Shown in pieces: positions 18,702 to 27,060 of a stretch of DNA of 64,000 nucleotides. The notes under the pieces were generated by a model, which was not told the origin of the DNA, searched no databases, and saw only the letters and a program-made list of their open reading frames with translations. Position numbers and translations under genes: made by a program. Within the stretch, counting starts at the first letter, position 1. Each line of letters starts with the position of its first letter. This DNA comes from an uncultured Duncaniella sp. (lineage in GTDB: Bacteria > Bacteroidota > Bacteroidia > Bacteroidales > Muribaculaceae): contig CAJTQR010000002.1 of the NCBI GenBank assembly GCA_910578515.1, positions 186,001 through 250,000 on the forward strand. Reading direction: 5' to 3'.

Positions 18702-18827
18702 TTACTTTGATTCCACGAAGTGTTCGCGAATGCTGCAGTCGCCTGTTGTGCGGAAAGCATCGTTCTCACCGATGGTGTGGAAGAAACTGTTGACCTCTGC
18801 TCGAAATACTTTAAACATCCTGGTCAT
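18702..18827 (-). CDS. Small ORF, 41 aa (MTRMFKVFRAEVNS...)
   Basis: ATG at 18827, stop TAA at 18702-18704; a second ATG three codons later would give MFKVFRAEVNSFF. Basic, amphipathic N-terminal half and a polar tail with one Cys; no signal peptide. It is the first ORF of the minus-strand unit, about 95 nt after the predicted transcription start. Like its 28-aa partner it starts with a short MFK segment, which could mean distant relationship or simply similar composition. Unknown function. Confidence 0.45.
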   Translation of the reverse strand: MTRMFKVFRAEVNSFFHTIGENDAFRTTGDCSIREHFVESK

Positions 18828-18925
18828 AGTTGTGATAATTTAATTAAACCTAAAATAATCTTACCTTGTTAATTTGACGCCGACTCTTCAGCGTCGATTC
18901 ATACTTAAAACATTTAAATCCGCTG

Positions 18926-18933
18926 CAAAGTTA
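18926..18933 (-). promoter_or_regulatory. -7 box of the small-ORF unit
   Basis: Perfect TAACTTTG on the minus strand; no clear TTTG at the -33 distance. Transcription would run left from about 18920 to the terminator near 18320. Confidence 0.6.
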
Positions 18934-19000
18934 GAGCAAAAAGTTGAAATTATGCTATAAAAATATGTTGTTTAACATAAAACCGGGTCTTAGGTATAGT

Positions 19001-19055
19001 AATTCAGCCTTTTAACATTGTTAATTAAAAATGTTAAAAGGCTGAATTTTTTTAG
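19001..19055. terminator. Long inverted repeat downstream of the DUF6250 gene
   Basis: 19-bp perfect stem AATTCAGCCTTTTAACATT (19001-19019) / its complement (19030-19048), 10-nt loop. The T-run follows on the plus strand (TTTTTTTAG), so by T-run it fits plus-strand transcription better, although the nearest gene end is the minus-strand DUF6250 gene at 19066. Confidence 0.6.
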
Positions 19056-19065
19056 TTTTTATCAA

Positions 19066-19818
19066 TTATCGTACCTGGAAGTTGGTGATTCGGGTGCGGG
19101 AAAGTGTGGTGCGGAAACCAAAATATCCCTTTTTCAATGGTTGCGGGTCGATATATTCGACCAGTTTTTCACCATCTATATAGTATCGCACAGTGTCAGC
19201 CACGTTGGATAGTTTGATATGATACCAATGGTTAGGCTGGAGGAGATGGGCGCTGTCGGTATATTCTACTAAGATGGATGGACGCTTTTCGGCATCTGTG
19301 ATGCCCTCCTCGTTGCCATCGTAGTGGCGGAAACGAGTGGTGGAGTTGTGGTTGCCGCCATAGCCCATGTAATAGAGCTGCAAGGAATAGCAGTTGAGGA
19401 ATATACCTTGACGTTCCTGCAGGCGGGTGAGGATATCGCCATCGGGCACATGTGGGTCGGATGCCATCCAAAAGCAATTAAGGTCGCTGAGGCGGTCGTC
19501 GGACGTTTCCACCATCACTGATGCGTCATACTCGATGGTTACAGGGGTTGTGAATGCTTCCTTGCGCCAGAGGGTAAGACCTTTAGGCGAGATTATTTCG
19601 GCTGTGTCGCCTTGGAATGTGACTTTGTAATCGGGCGATTCAGATTCTACGAGCCAGTATTTATCGAAGTCGGCGATGTTGAGTCCGGAGACATATTGGG
19701 TGGTATCGGTCGGTAAATTTCCGGCGTTATCGCCTGACTTGCCTGAGGTGCATGAGGATGCGAGACAAAGCAAGCAGCCGGATACCATATAATATAGGTT
19801 GTGAAATTTAAGATTCAT
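19066..19818 (-). CDS. DUF6250 family lipoprotein (polysaccharide-associated)
   Basis: 250-aa lipoprotein (signal ends LASSC) whose body is a concanavalin-like jelly roll: WLVESESPDYKVTFQGD, LNCFWMASDPH, WYHIKLSNVADTVRYYIDG and GYFGFRTTLSRTRITNF are typical of DUF6250/DUF1961-type proteins found beside pectin lyases. It begins 7 bp after the RG-lyase-like gene, so the pair is an operon. It may bind or cleave rhamnogalacturonan fragments; activity is not shown by sequence alone. Confidence 0.75.
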   Translation of the reverse strand: MNLKFHNLYYMVSGCLLCLASSCTSGKSGDNAGNLPTDTTQYVSGLNIADFDKYWLVESESPDYKVTFQGDTAEIISPKGLTLWRKEAFTTPVTIEYDASVMVETSDDRLSDLNCFWMASDPHVPDGDILTRLQERQGIFLNCYSLQLYYMGYGGNHNSTTRFRHYDGNEEGITDAEKRPSILVEYTDSAHLLQPNHWYHIKLSNVADTVRYYIDGEKLVEYIDPQPLKKGYFGFRTTLSRTRITNFQVR

Positions 19819-19825
19819 GCGCGGG

Positions 19826-22474
19826 TTATTTATTGTTTGGGTTATAATCGGGAATTACTTCAAGCATATAGATGGCATCGAGGCTCCATGTGGCAGCTCC
19901 GTTGGTGGTCATGGATGGGATTTCCAGACGGTCATCGGGCACAAAGGGTCGCTTGATGGTGGTGAGCGGTGTGGGTTTCATCTCTTTTGTACCCTTGAGC
20001 ATATAGCCCCAAGCTTCGTTTTTCAGCTCTTCCGAGTTGCTCCATGCAGCTCCATGGGCTGCCAGACGTGGTATCGGGAATTTGCGATGAGTCACGTCAC
20101 GGCTGATGCGATGGAAGTTTGCGGTGTAATATTTCCAGGCATCGAGCCATTCGGGTATGGGGAGCATCTCGTTGAGTTCGTGCATGAGCTCGAAACCACC
20201 CATTATAGAGAGAAGGTGGTTGGTATTCATCATTTCCGGGTCACCTTCGTAGGACACAATGCCGGTGGCGGGGTCGAAACCTAACACTGTAGGTCCGGTG
20301 AAGATACCATTGGGGAGAGCGGCGATGCTCTTCATGCCGGCAATGATTTTGTCGCGGTAGGCAGTGTCGCCGGTCCTTTCCCACTGGGTCATCCAGTTGC
20401 CGGCATAAGCTACCCAGTCGGGACCTACGCGCAGACGGGCTGGAGCGGTGCATGGATACTGTGAACGGGGTTGGGCGAGACGCATTGGGTCAAGAGTGTA
20501 GAGTTTTTGGTCGGCATCCTTCACTTCTGTCATAAGGTCGCCTGAGCGTTCATCGCATGTGAGGTAATAAAGGAAACGGTTCCATGCCGCCTGGCTTATG
20601 CGGGCTTCCTTGGCTCCGCAACCCCAGTGGCTCACGTTGTGTCGGCTGCCCAGTCCGGCATTGTCACCGATATGATATACGTCAACCTCAGAAGTGTGGC
20701 GGCTCATGGCTTTTGCCATCTGCCATATGTCTGCACGTCCGGTGCGCAGGAAGGAGTACCACAGCCACATGTTTGAGGCAAGCTCGGTGTTGTCCCAGGC
20801 GAAACCACCTACGTCATAGCGCCATTCATGACGCACGGGGTCGTAGGCATGCATGAAGTCACCGTAATTCCAGAATCCATACCACTTGTGCTCCTCCACT
20901 GCATGGGCATAGTAGTCAATTATTTCGTCGAGGCGTGATTCAATCTGTTTGCGGAATGGAGTAGAGTTTGATGGAAGGCTCCATACACCAAATGCGCGGT
21001 GGGCGTGAAGATACTCCGGAGTGCATACGAGCTGGGGTTCGGAGGCTATCACCATGGCTTGCTCGGCAAACTCGGCTTTTCCCTCATAAATATAAGGTGT
21101 GATGGTGAGCGTGCTGGTGCGGGCTATGCCGTATGGGGTACTCATCCCTTCCTGCACATCTTCATAGCTTGCGTTGAGTCCGTGAGCCACATCATCATAG
21201 TGGCGGAGGTCCATGGCTTCGGCTTCCGGGCTCCAGAGCCATGCGGTAAACTTGGCGTCATCTGTCCGCGCTCCGGTGATTTCAAGGGTAGAGGGGTAGG
21301 ATTGCCAGAAATCAGACACGCACATCAGGATGCCACCGGTTGAATCACCTACGTAGCCCACACCCGAGGCGCGGTTGCCTGAAAATGTACCTATCCACGG
21401 AGAATGGTCTGTGGCGCGTTTGCGTATGCTGTAACCGTCGGCATTGAGTTGCGACAGACGGTAACCATCCCACTTCGCCCAATCTCTCAGTAATTCCTGT
21501 CCAAGTTTATCATAATGCTCCGGCTCAGGGAGACGTCGCCCTTCCATCTGTGCCACCTGCACATTCATGGTGTCGGCATTTAATTTGAGCACACGTCTGC
21601 CCACCAATGGCTGGATGGGTTCGCTCCATACACCTCCCTCAGTGGTGGCGAAAGCCACGTGGCGGTTGTAAGGTTGTTCGCGCAGAGGCACGTCGACCTG
21701 CACACCGAGTGCGCTAATCATATCGGTGTTCTGGTCTCCGTCATATACTATGGTGTGTACCATGCGCATCTGTTCGCTGCCTTTGGTGAAGTAGAGCCGC
21801 ACGGTAAACGGGAGCCAGCCGCGTGATTCGGAGGTGTGGCGTCCCATGAGTTTTATGACTGTACGCACGTTGCCAGCCTGTTCCACCTTGACACTGTCGA
21901 GGGTGCTTACAAAGTTTCTCTGTTCAGTGATGGCTTTTCCTTCCGATGTCTGAGCTTTTGTCTCGGTCTCGGCTACAAGACGGATGGCGCCGCTGTTGCG
22001 CAGACCACCTTTTACTATGCTGTCTACGAGATTTGAGCCATGGCGTGGGATATAGGCTGATATTTCACCCGTCTGAACTATGTACTGTTCCGGTGTTTCG
22101 GTGACATATCCGGTGGGGAGGGTGGATTTTTTCTTTTTGCTCTTTTTTGTGATTTTTTTCGGAGTAAGGGTTACGTTGGCATTGTCGGCCGGAACCACAG
22201 CAGAGAAGCCTCCCCATTTCACGGACCCGTCAGGCCAATAGGCGAGTACCCAGAAGTCATGAGGCAAATTCTGTCCGTCGGCGGTGGTCATGTTAAACTC
22301 GCTTGTCGGGGTCACCATGCCCTTGTCGAACGGCACTCCGAAACTGCTCGGTGTATTTACCGTAGGTGTAGGTCCAATCCACTTCAAGTCGACCGGGTCG
22401 GCTGATTTTTCAGCTGCGATACCCGATACGACACCTGATAATAGCGTTGCTATAGCAATCAGTTTTTTTCTCAT
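19826..22474 (-). CDS. Exo-rhamnogalacturonan lyase-like protein (PcRGLX/YetA, PL26-type)
   Basis: 882-aa secreted protein with signal peptide (GVVSGIAAE). The N-terminal beta region, the middle segment, and the C-terminal alpha/alpha toroid (RADIWQMAKAMSRHTSEVDV; SHWGCGAKEARISQAAWNRF) follow the PcRGLX/YetA architecture. The reference enzyme releases unsaturated disaccharides from rhamnogalacturonan I, and relatives are classed as PL26. It leads an operon with the DUF6250 lipoprotein. A lysine-rich insert (KKITKKSKKKKS, about residue 112) interrupts the N-terminal domain. Substrate is inferred from the family. Confidence 0.82.
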   Translation of the reverse strand: MRKKLIAIATLLSGVVSGIAAEKSADPVDLKWIGPTPTVNTPSSFGVPFDKGMVTPTSEFNMTTADGQNLPHDFWVLAYWPDGSVKWGGFSAVVPADNANVTLTPKKITKKSKKKKSTLPTGYVTETPEQYIVQTGEISAYIPRHGSNLVDSIVKGGLRNSGAIRLVAETETKAQTSEGKAITEQRNFVSTLDSVKVEQAGNVRTVIKLMGRHTSESRGWLPFTVRLYFTKGSEQMRMVHTIVYDGDQNTDMISALGVQVDVPLREQPYNRHVAFATTEGGVWSEPIQPLVGRRVLKLNADTMNVQVAQMEGRRLPEPEHYDKLGQELLRDWAKWDGYRLSQLNADGYSIRKRATDHSPWIGTFSGNRASGVGYVGDSTGGILMCVSDFWQSYPSTLEITGARTDDAKFTAWLWSPEAEAMDLRHYDDVAHGLNASYEDVQEGMSTPYGIARTSTLTITPYIYEGKAEFAEQAMVIASEPQLVCTPEYLHAHRAFGVWSLPSNSTPFRKQIESRLDEIIDYYAHAVEEHKWYGFWNYGDFMHAYDPVRHEWRYDVGGFAWDNTELASNMWLWYSFLRTGRADIWQMAKAMSRHTSEVDVYHIGDNAGLGSRHNVSHWGCGAKEARISQAAWNRFLYYLTCDERSGDLMTEVKDADQKLYTLDPMRLAQPRSQYPCTAPARLRVGPDWVAYAGNWMTQWERTGDTAYRDKIIAGMKSIAALPNGIFTGPTVLGFDPATGIVSYEGDPEMMNTNHLLSIMGGFELMHELNEMLPIPEWLDAWKYYTANFHRISRDVTHRKFPIPRLAAHGAAWSNSEELKNEAWGYMLKGTKEMKPTPLTTIKRPFVPDDRLEIPSMTTNGAATWSLDAIYMLEVIPDYNPNNK

Positions 22475-22521
22475 GGTACAATGTTTAAAAAGAAATCTGA
22501 TGATTAGTTATGTGTAGAATG

Positions 22522-22529
22522 CAAAATTA
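22522..22529 (-). promoter_or_regulatory. -7 box of the RG-lyase/DUF6250 operon
   Basis: TAATTTTG on the minus strand, 47 bp before the lyase ATG, just past the stop codon of apbE. Confidence 0.55.
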
Positions 22530-22534
22530 CTTTA

Positions 22535-23521
22535 TCATTTGATTATTTCCGGGAATCCCGGAGTGGTCACTATGGTGTCGGCAGTGACAAGGAGAGCTTC
22601 CACTCCATTGACTTCCGAGAGCATCTTCACTGCATCGGCGCAATCCATCGCCATGCATGAGGTGGCGTATGCATCGGCCAGCATGGCGTTGGGGGCGATG
22701 ACGGTGGCTGAGAGGAGGTCGGTATGAGCGGGACTGCCGGTTACGGGACTTATGGTATGCCAGATTTTTCCTTCGGAAGTCTGACGGTAATTGCGGTAGT
22801 TGCCTGATGTGGCTATGCCTCCGCTTCCCGGCTCAATTACAGCCATGCGCTCATGTACCACAGCAGTGTCGTTGTCAATCGGGGCATCCACCATTATTCT
22901 CCAGCTCTTTCCGCGTGGATTGACACCTGCCAGAGCAATTTCACCCCCGATTTCTACCATGAAATTCTCGCATCCGTGGCGTTGCAGCATTTCTCCTATG
23001 AGGTCGCAGCCGTACCCCTTGGTGATGGCAGAGAAATTGAATTCGGTAGATGGATGCTTCTTTACGATATAACCATCCGGAGTGATGGAGCATTGGGCGA
23101 TGCCCACATACTCAAGAATACTGTCGAGGGAGGTCCGGGTGGGTTCAATGCCGGTTTTTCTGTAGCCAAATCCCCATAGATTTACTAACGGTGCCACCGT
23201 CGGGTCAAATGCACCGTTGCTACGCAGGTTCACATCCTTGGATGCGAGGAAAATTCTTCGGAGCAGAGTGTCGGCTGTGGCGCTATCGCCTCTATTTATC
23301 TGTGAAATGAGCGAGTTCTTATTAAAAGGAGAGAGAGACAGCTCTACTTGTTTCATCAGTGCACGGACAGAATCATCCAGATTGACCGATGCCTGATAGG
23401 TGATGTGGTAAGTGGTGTTCCATACAGCTCCTTCCATGGTATGGTAGCGTTGCGGTGCTGTGCAGCCTACCAGTGTCAATAGAACTAAAATATATGCTGT
23501 ATGTTTAAAAAAATGAGTCAT
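22535..23521 (-). CDS. apbE: FAD:protein FMN transferase (ApbE)
   Basis: Periplasmic lipoprotein (signal ends LTLVGC) that covalently attaches FMN to a threonine of redox subunits such as RnfD, RnfG, NqrB or NqrC. Hallmarks: GAFDPTVAPLVNLWGFG, ITKGYGCDLIGEML, MVEIGGEI, GGIATSGNYRNYR, and the metal-site region ISPVTGSPA. 328 aa is normal. It is the only such gene here and lies 15 kb from the rnf fragment, a possible source of flavin acceptors, although the flavinylated Rnf subunits are not encoded in the window. Confidence 0.93.
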   Translation of the reverse strand: MTHFFKHTAYILVLLTLVGCTAPQRYHTMEGAVWNTTYHITYQASVNLDDSVRALMKQVELSLSPFNKNSLISQINRGDSATADTLLRRIFLASKDVNLRSNGAFDPTVAPLVNLWGFGYRKTGIEPTRTSLDSILEYVGIAQCSITPDGYIVKKHPSTEFNFSAITKGYGCDLIGEMLQRHGCENFMVEIGGEIALAGVNPRGKSWRIMVDAPIDNDTAVVHERMAVIEPGSGGIATSGNYRNYRQTSEGKIWHTISPVTGSPAHTDLLSATVIAPNAMLADAYATSCMAMDCADAVKMLSEVNGVEALLVTADTIVTTPGFPEIIK

Positions 23522-23569
23522 CGAATGAAAATTTCCCCAAAATTACTAAAAGAAATCGAGACTTAATGC

Positions 23570-23577
23570 TAAATTTG
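23570..23577 (+). promoter_or_regulatory. -7 box of the DJ-1 family gene
   Basis: TAAATTTG, 50 bp before the ATG at 23628. Confidence 0.5.
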
Positions 23578-23627
23578 CGGATGTATGTAGCATACAAACC
23601 TAAAAACTCTATTAATACAACAGAATT

Positions 23628-24182
23628 ATGAAAAAGACTTACCTTTTTTTAGCAGACGGTTTTGAAGAGATAGAAGCATTGGCAACTGTGGATTTGCTTC
23701 GCAGGGCAGGCGTGAAGGTGGAAATGGTGTCAATCAATGAGACTGTGGCTGTCAAGGGTGCCCATGATGTTGAGGTGGCTGCCGACAGAGTGCTTGGACA
23801 GGAGGATATGACCGACGCTGAGATGCTGATATTGCCCGGCGGTATGCCTGGCGCTTCAAACCTTGCCGCTAACGCGCAGGTCTGTGAACTTCTCACCGCT
23901 CAGCATGAACATGGAGGTAAGATTGCTGCTATATGTGCCGCTCCTGCAGTTGTGCTCGCGCCGCTCGGGATTGTGGATGGATATGATGCCACATGCTATC
24001 CCGGATTTGAGGAGGGGTTGCAGGCCGGTGGAGCCTATCCCAAGCATCAGCGTGTGGTGGTAGACCGCAATGTAATCACCGCCAATGGTCCGTCATCGGC
24101 TGTTCCGTTTGCTCTTTCGATTATAGAGGCGTTAAAGGGGCAGGATGCGGCCGACCAAGTGGCATCCGGTATACTTCTTTGA
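23628..24182 (+). CDS. DJ-1/PfpI (ThiJ) family protein
   Basis: Cytoplasmic DJ-1-fold protein. Cys103 in AAICAAPAVVLAPLG is the reactive nucleophile-elbow cysteine; LILPGGMPGASNL and ITANGPSSA complete the family pattern. 184 aa is standard. Members act as stress-linked deglycases, chaperones or peptidases; which applies is unknown. Thioredoxin genes follow, consistent with a redox or stress theme. Confidence 0.9.
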   Translation: MKKTYLFLADGFEEIEALATVDLLRRAGVKVEMVSINETVAVKGAHDVEVAADRVLGQEDMTDAEMLILPGGMPGASNLAANAQVCELLTAQHEHGGKIAAICAAPAVVLAPLGIVDGYDATCYPGFEEGLQAGGAYPKHQRVVVDRNVITANGPSSAVPFALSIIEALKGQDAADQVASGILL

Positions 24183-24253
24183 ACTTTTGACGGTATGGTT
24201 ATGTTATAAAGTCACTAAGAATATAACCATAAACTCAATAAATCAAAGGAATT

Positions 24254-24562
24254 ATGAATGATTTTAATGAAATAATCAATAGCGGGAAGCCGGTGTTGGT
24301 AGATTTCTACGCTACCTGGTGTGGTCCTTGTAAGATGCAGTCTCCGATTCTTGACCAGCTCAAAAACAAGGTTGGTGATGCAGCTATTATCGTGAAGATT
24401 GATGTGGACCGTAACCCCGAACTGTCAGCCAAGTATCAGGTGCGTTCAGTGCCTACACTGATTATCTTTAAGAACGGTGAGCCTCAGTGGAGAGCTTCCG
24501 GGCTGCAGCAACTTGAGGTGCTTGAGGATAAGATTCGTATACAGGAAGAACCGGGTAAATAA
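24254..24562 (+). CDS. Thioredoxin, CGPC active site
   Basis: 102-aa cytoplasmic thioredoxin. The active site WCGPCKM is near residue 21 and the cis-proline segment is SVPTLIIFKNG. A fairly standard redox carrier, though shorter at the N-terminus than E. coli TrxA. A second thioredoxin with a different active site follows after 50 bp. Confidence 0.9.
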   Translation: MNDFNEIINSGKPVLVDFYATWCGPCKMQSPILDQLKNKVGDAAIIVKIDVDRNPELSAKYQVRSVPTLIIFKNGEPQWRASGLQQLEVLEDKIRIQEEPGK

Positions 24563-24600
24563 GTCGTCCGGCGTAAACTTTTTATCAACATCTTAATCTG

Positions 24601-24607
24601 AAAGGAG
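24601..24607 (+). promoter_or_regulatory. Strong Shine-Dalgarno sequence
   Basis: AAAGGAG, 5 nt before the ATG at 24613. Such a match is rare in this window. Confidence 0.6.
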
Positions 24608-24612
24608 ATATT

Positions 24613-24909
24613 ATGGAAAAACTTCAAGCAGCGCTTCAGGGTTCGCGTCCGGTGCTGATGGAATTCTATGCTACCTGGTGCCCTCATTGCCAGCGTATGA
24701 TGCCTGTGATGGCAGAGCTGAAGGATGAGATGGACGGTGTGGCCGAGATATTTCAGATAGAGGGCGACGATAATCCCGAATTGATGGATAAATTCAATGT
24801 GAAGGGCTATCCTACCTTCATCCTTTATAAGGATGGTCAGGAGGTATGGCGCGACAGCGGCGAAAAGCCTTACAGCGAACTTAAAGATATGATTGACAGA
24901 TTTAAATAA
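24613..24909 (+). CDS. Thioredoxin-family protein with CPHC active site
   Basis: 98-aa thioredoxin-fold protein. Its active site reads WCPHCQRM, the CPHC dipeptide of DsbA-type oxidases rather than the CGPC of thioredoxins; the cis-proline segment is GYPTFILYKDG. There is no signal peptide, so it should be cytoplasmic. The CPHC motif raises redox potential in known enzymes, so it may have a more oxidising or isomerase role than its tandem CGPC neighbour. A strong ribosome-binding site is present. Confidence 0.85.
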   Translation: MEKLQAALQGSRPVLMEFYATWCPHCQRMMPVMAELKDEMDGVAEIFQIEGDDNPELMDKFNVKGYPTFILYKDGQEVWRDSGEKPYSELKDMIDRFK

Positions 24910-24961
24910 ATCGACCTTTTAATTTGATGCCTGTCCCGGCATCTGATTGTAACAATAAATG

Positions 24962-25007
24962 AAGGCTCCTGCATAAGCATCAGACAGATGCGGTGCGGGA
25001 GCCTTTA
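24962..25007 (+). terminator. Terminator after the thioredoxin pair
   Basis: AAGGCTCC ... GGGAGCCTT stem with an imperfect inner part, then TTATG. Confidence 0.6.
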
Positions 25008-25044
25008 TGTTTTGTATAATGGAGTTGGATTTTCTGCATATAAA

Positions 25045-25073
25045 AAGCGGATTGCAATTATTGCAATCCGCTT
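25045..25073 (-). terminator. Terminator of the initiator tRNA gene
   Basis: 13-bp perfect stem AAGCGGATTGCAA (25045-25057) / TTGCAATCCGCTT (25061-25073), 3-nt loop, followed on the minus strand by TTTTATATG. Confidence 0.75.
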
Positions 25074-25080
25074 GTCTTAG

Positions 25081-25152
<72 letters not shown>

Positions 25153-25343
25153 ATGTTTTCGTGGTGCAAAGGTAGACATTATATCTGAACTGGCAAAATA
25201 TTTAGAGTGAATTTGATGTTAAAAAATATTAATGTGATTCGAGCCTCCAACAAATTGCCAGCGCAAGATGTTAATTGTTGTGCATTAATGCATAATAAAC
25301 GCCCTTTTCGGTCAATGCGTTTCAGAAATCGGTGCGGAATTAG

Positions 25344-25351
25344 TAAATTTG
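25344..25351 (+). promoter_or_regulatory. -7 box of the rhomboid operon
   Basis: TAAATTTG, with TTTC (one mismatch to TTTG) 20 bp upstream at 25320-25323. Leader about 25 nt. Confidence 0.6.
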
Positions 25352-25379
25352 CATTTTAAAATAGTTCATAAAAATCGTT

Positions 25380-26153
25380 ATGCAGACACGAGGTTCCTTT
25401 TTCGGGATGATGCCTCCCGTGACCAAAAATTTGATTATCATAAATCTGATAGTCTGGCTTGCCATGTTTGTATTGCCGGGCAAAATAGGTGTGGGGCTGG
25501 AAAATTTCGGCGGCTTGCACTTCTGGAAGGCGTCCGACTATAACTTTGCGCAGTATCTCACCTATATGTTCATGCACTCCACAGGAGGCTTCGCACATAT
25601 ATTTTTCAATATGTTCTCTCTCTGGATGTTCGGTATCACTTTGGAGCGTACCCTCGGGAGCGCCCGTTTCCTGTTCTATTATATTTCCTGCGGCATAGGC
25701 GCGGCGATAGTTCAGGAATTGGTGTGGGAATTGACGTGGGAGGATACATTTGTGCGCCTTTTCGCCAATGCCAATCATATGGATTTCCCGGATGCGCGTC
25801 TTGTGCTTGACCAGATGAGTCATACCCTTGACGGACAGCATTACATAAGTGAGAATCTGAATATGTTTGTGACCATAGGGGCGTCAGGTGCCATCTATGG
25901 TGTGTTGCTTGCTTTCGGTATGCTCTATCCCAATGCTCCTTTATATCTGTTTTTCATCCCGGTGCCCATCAAGGCAAAATGGATGGTGCTCGGAATGGGA
26001 GCCATAGAGGTCCTTATAGGACTCAGTGAGGCTGCCGGAAAGGGTGATGGAGTGGCCCACTTCGCTCATCTCGGCGGTATGATATTCGGATTCTTCATAA
26101 TTCTTTACTGGAAGAAGAAAGGTACATTCCATGGCGGTTATGGGAATTATTAA
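25380..26153 (+). CDS. Rhomboid family intramembrane serine protease (1)
   Basis: 257-aa inner-membrane protease with about six hydrophobic helices. The catalytic serine is Ser169 in GASGAIYG; the catalytic histidine is in HFAHLGGMIFG near residue 225. A soluble loop of about 35 residues (WEDTFVRLFANANHMDFPDA...) interrupts helices 3 and 4. It overlaps the next rhomboid gene by 23 bp, so the two are translationally coupled. Confidence 0.9.
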   Translation: MQTRGSFFGMMPPVTKNLIIINLIVWLAMFVLPGKIGVGLENFGGLHFWKASDYNFAQYLTYMFMHSTGGFAHIFFNMFSLWMFGITLERTLGSARFLFYYISCGIGAAIVQELVWELTWEDTFVRLFANANHMDFPDARLVLDQMSHTLDGQHYISENLNMFVTIGASGAIYGVLLAFGMLYPNAPLYLFFIPVPIKAKWMVLGMGAIEVLIGLSEAAGKGDGVAHFAHLGGMIFGFFIILYWKKKGTFHGGYGNY

Positions 26154-27060
26154 TGATATGCGCCGGGGATTTACCCAATCCACTATGTTGATGAAACTTG
26201 TGTGGATTAACATTGCTGTGTTCGTACTGCTGCGTATCACGGCGATAGTGTGCATGTTTGCCGGCTCACCTGATTTTATACATGAGGTGATGAAGCAGGT
26301 GCAGCTCCCGAGCCATCTTCCAACGCTCGCCACACGTCCGTGGACGGTGCTGACATACATGTTCGCGCAGTACGATGTGCTCCACATACTGTTCAATATG
26401 ATATGGTTCTATTGGTTCGGTATCATGTTCCGGATGGTATGCACACCGCGTCAGATGCTCGCCTTGTATATCTATGGCGGTCTCGGCGGCGCGGCGGCAT
26501 TCCTGCTCGCTTATAATCTGCTTCCGGCATTTGTCTACACCAATGGTTGGCTCATCGGCTCATCGGCGAGTGTGATAGCCATAGTTACCGCTACTGCCAT
26601 TCTTATGCCTGACCTGCGCATGAACCTGCTGCTCATAGGTTCGGTGTCGCTCAAATGGATAGCTGTGGCTACCATCGGATTGGTGCTGATAGGTGTGACC
26701 GGAAACAATGCCGGTGGCGAATTTGCTCATATCGGAGGAGTTATAGTGGGTGCTTGGTATGGTCTTCGCATGAAACGCGGACATGATATCACCGCTCCGC
26801 TCAACCGTCTGATTGACATGATTGTCAACGGTTGGCGCTCGATTGTCTCCATGAAACTGAGCAATCGCGCATCTTCATTTTCGCAGCACACCCGTCATGC
26901 GGATACATCCAATGCCTCCCGCCCCTCATCCCCTTCAATCAGTGAGGATGACCGCGAACAACTCGACGAGATACTTGACAAGATAAAGAAATCAGGCTAT
27001 GCAGCCTTGACCCCCGACGAGCGTCGACGCCTTTTCGACGTGAGCCGGCGAATGAAATGA
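26131..27060 (+). CDS. Rhomboid family intramembrane serine protease (2) with C-terminal extension
   Basis: 309-aa rhomboid. The serine motif is GSSAS (residues 143-147, catalytic Ser145 predicted) instead of the usual GxSG, and the histidine lies in FAHIGGVIVG. A cytoplasmic tail of about 85 residues (MIVNGWRSIVSMKL... DREQLDEILDKIKKSGYAAL) resembles the C-terminal tail of other Bacteroidota rhomboids. The changed serine motif leaves activity uncertain. Start overlaps gene 1; stop overlaps the ATG of the next gene (ATGA). Confidence 0.85.
   Translation: MAVMGIINDMRRGFTQSTMLMKLVWINIAVFVLLRITAIVCMFAGSPDFIHEVMKQVQLPSHLPTLATRPWTVLTYMFAQYDVLHILFNMIWFYWFGIMFRMVCTPRQMLALYIYGGLGGAAAFLLAYNLLPAFVYTNGWLIGSSASVIAIVTATAILMPDLRMNLLLIGSVSLKWIAVATIGLVLIGVTGNNAGGEFAHIGGVIVGAWYGLRMKRGHDITAPLNRLIDMIVNGWRSIVSMKLSNRASSFSQHTRHADTSNASRPSSPSISEDDREQLDEILDKIKKSGYAALTPDERRRLFDVSRRMK

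Noticed and set aside
18625..18843. 72-aa plus-strand ORF opposite the 41-aa peptide
   Set aside because: It is on the opposite strand to the promoter and terminator signals and shows no recognisable features.
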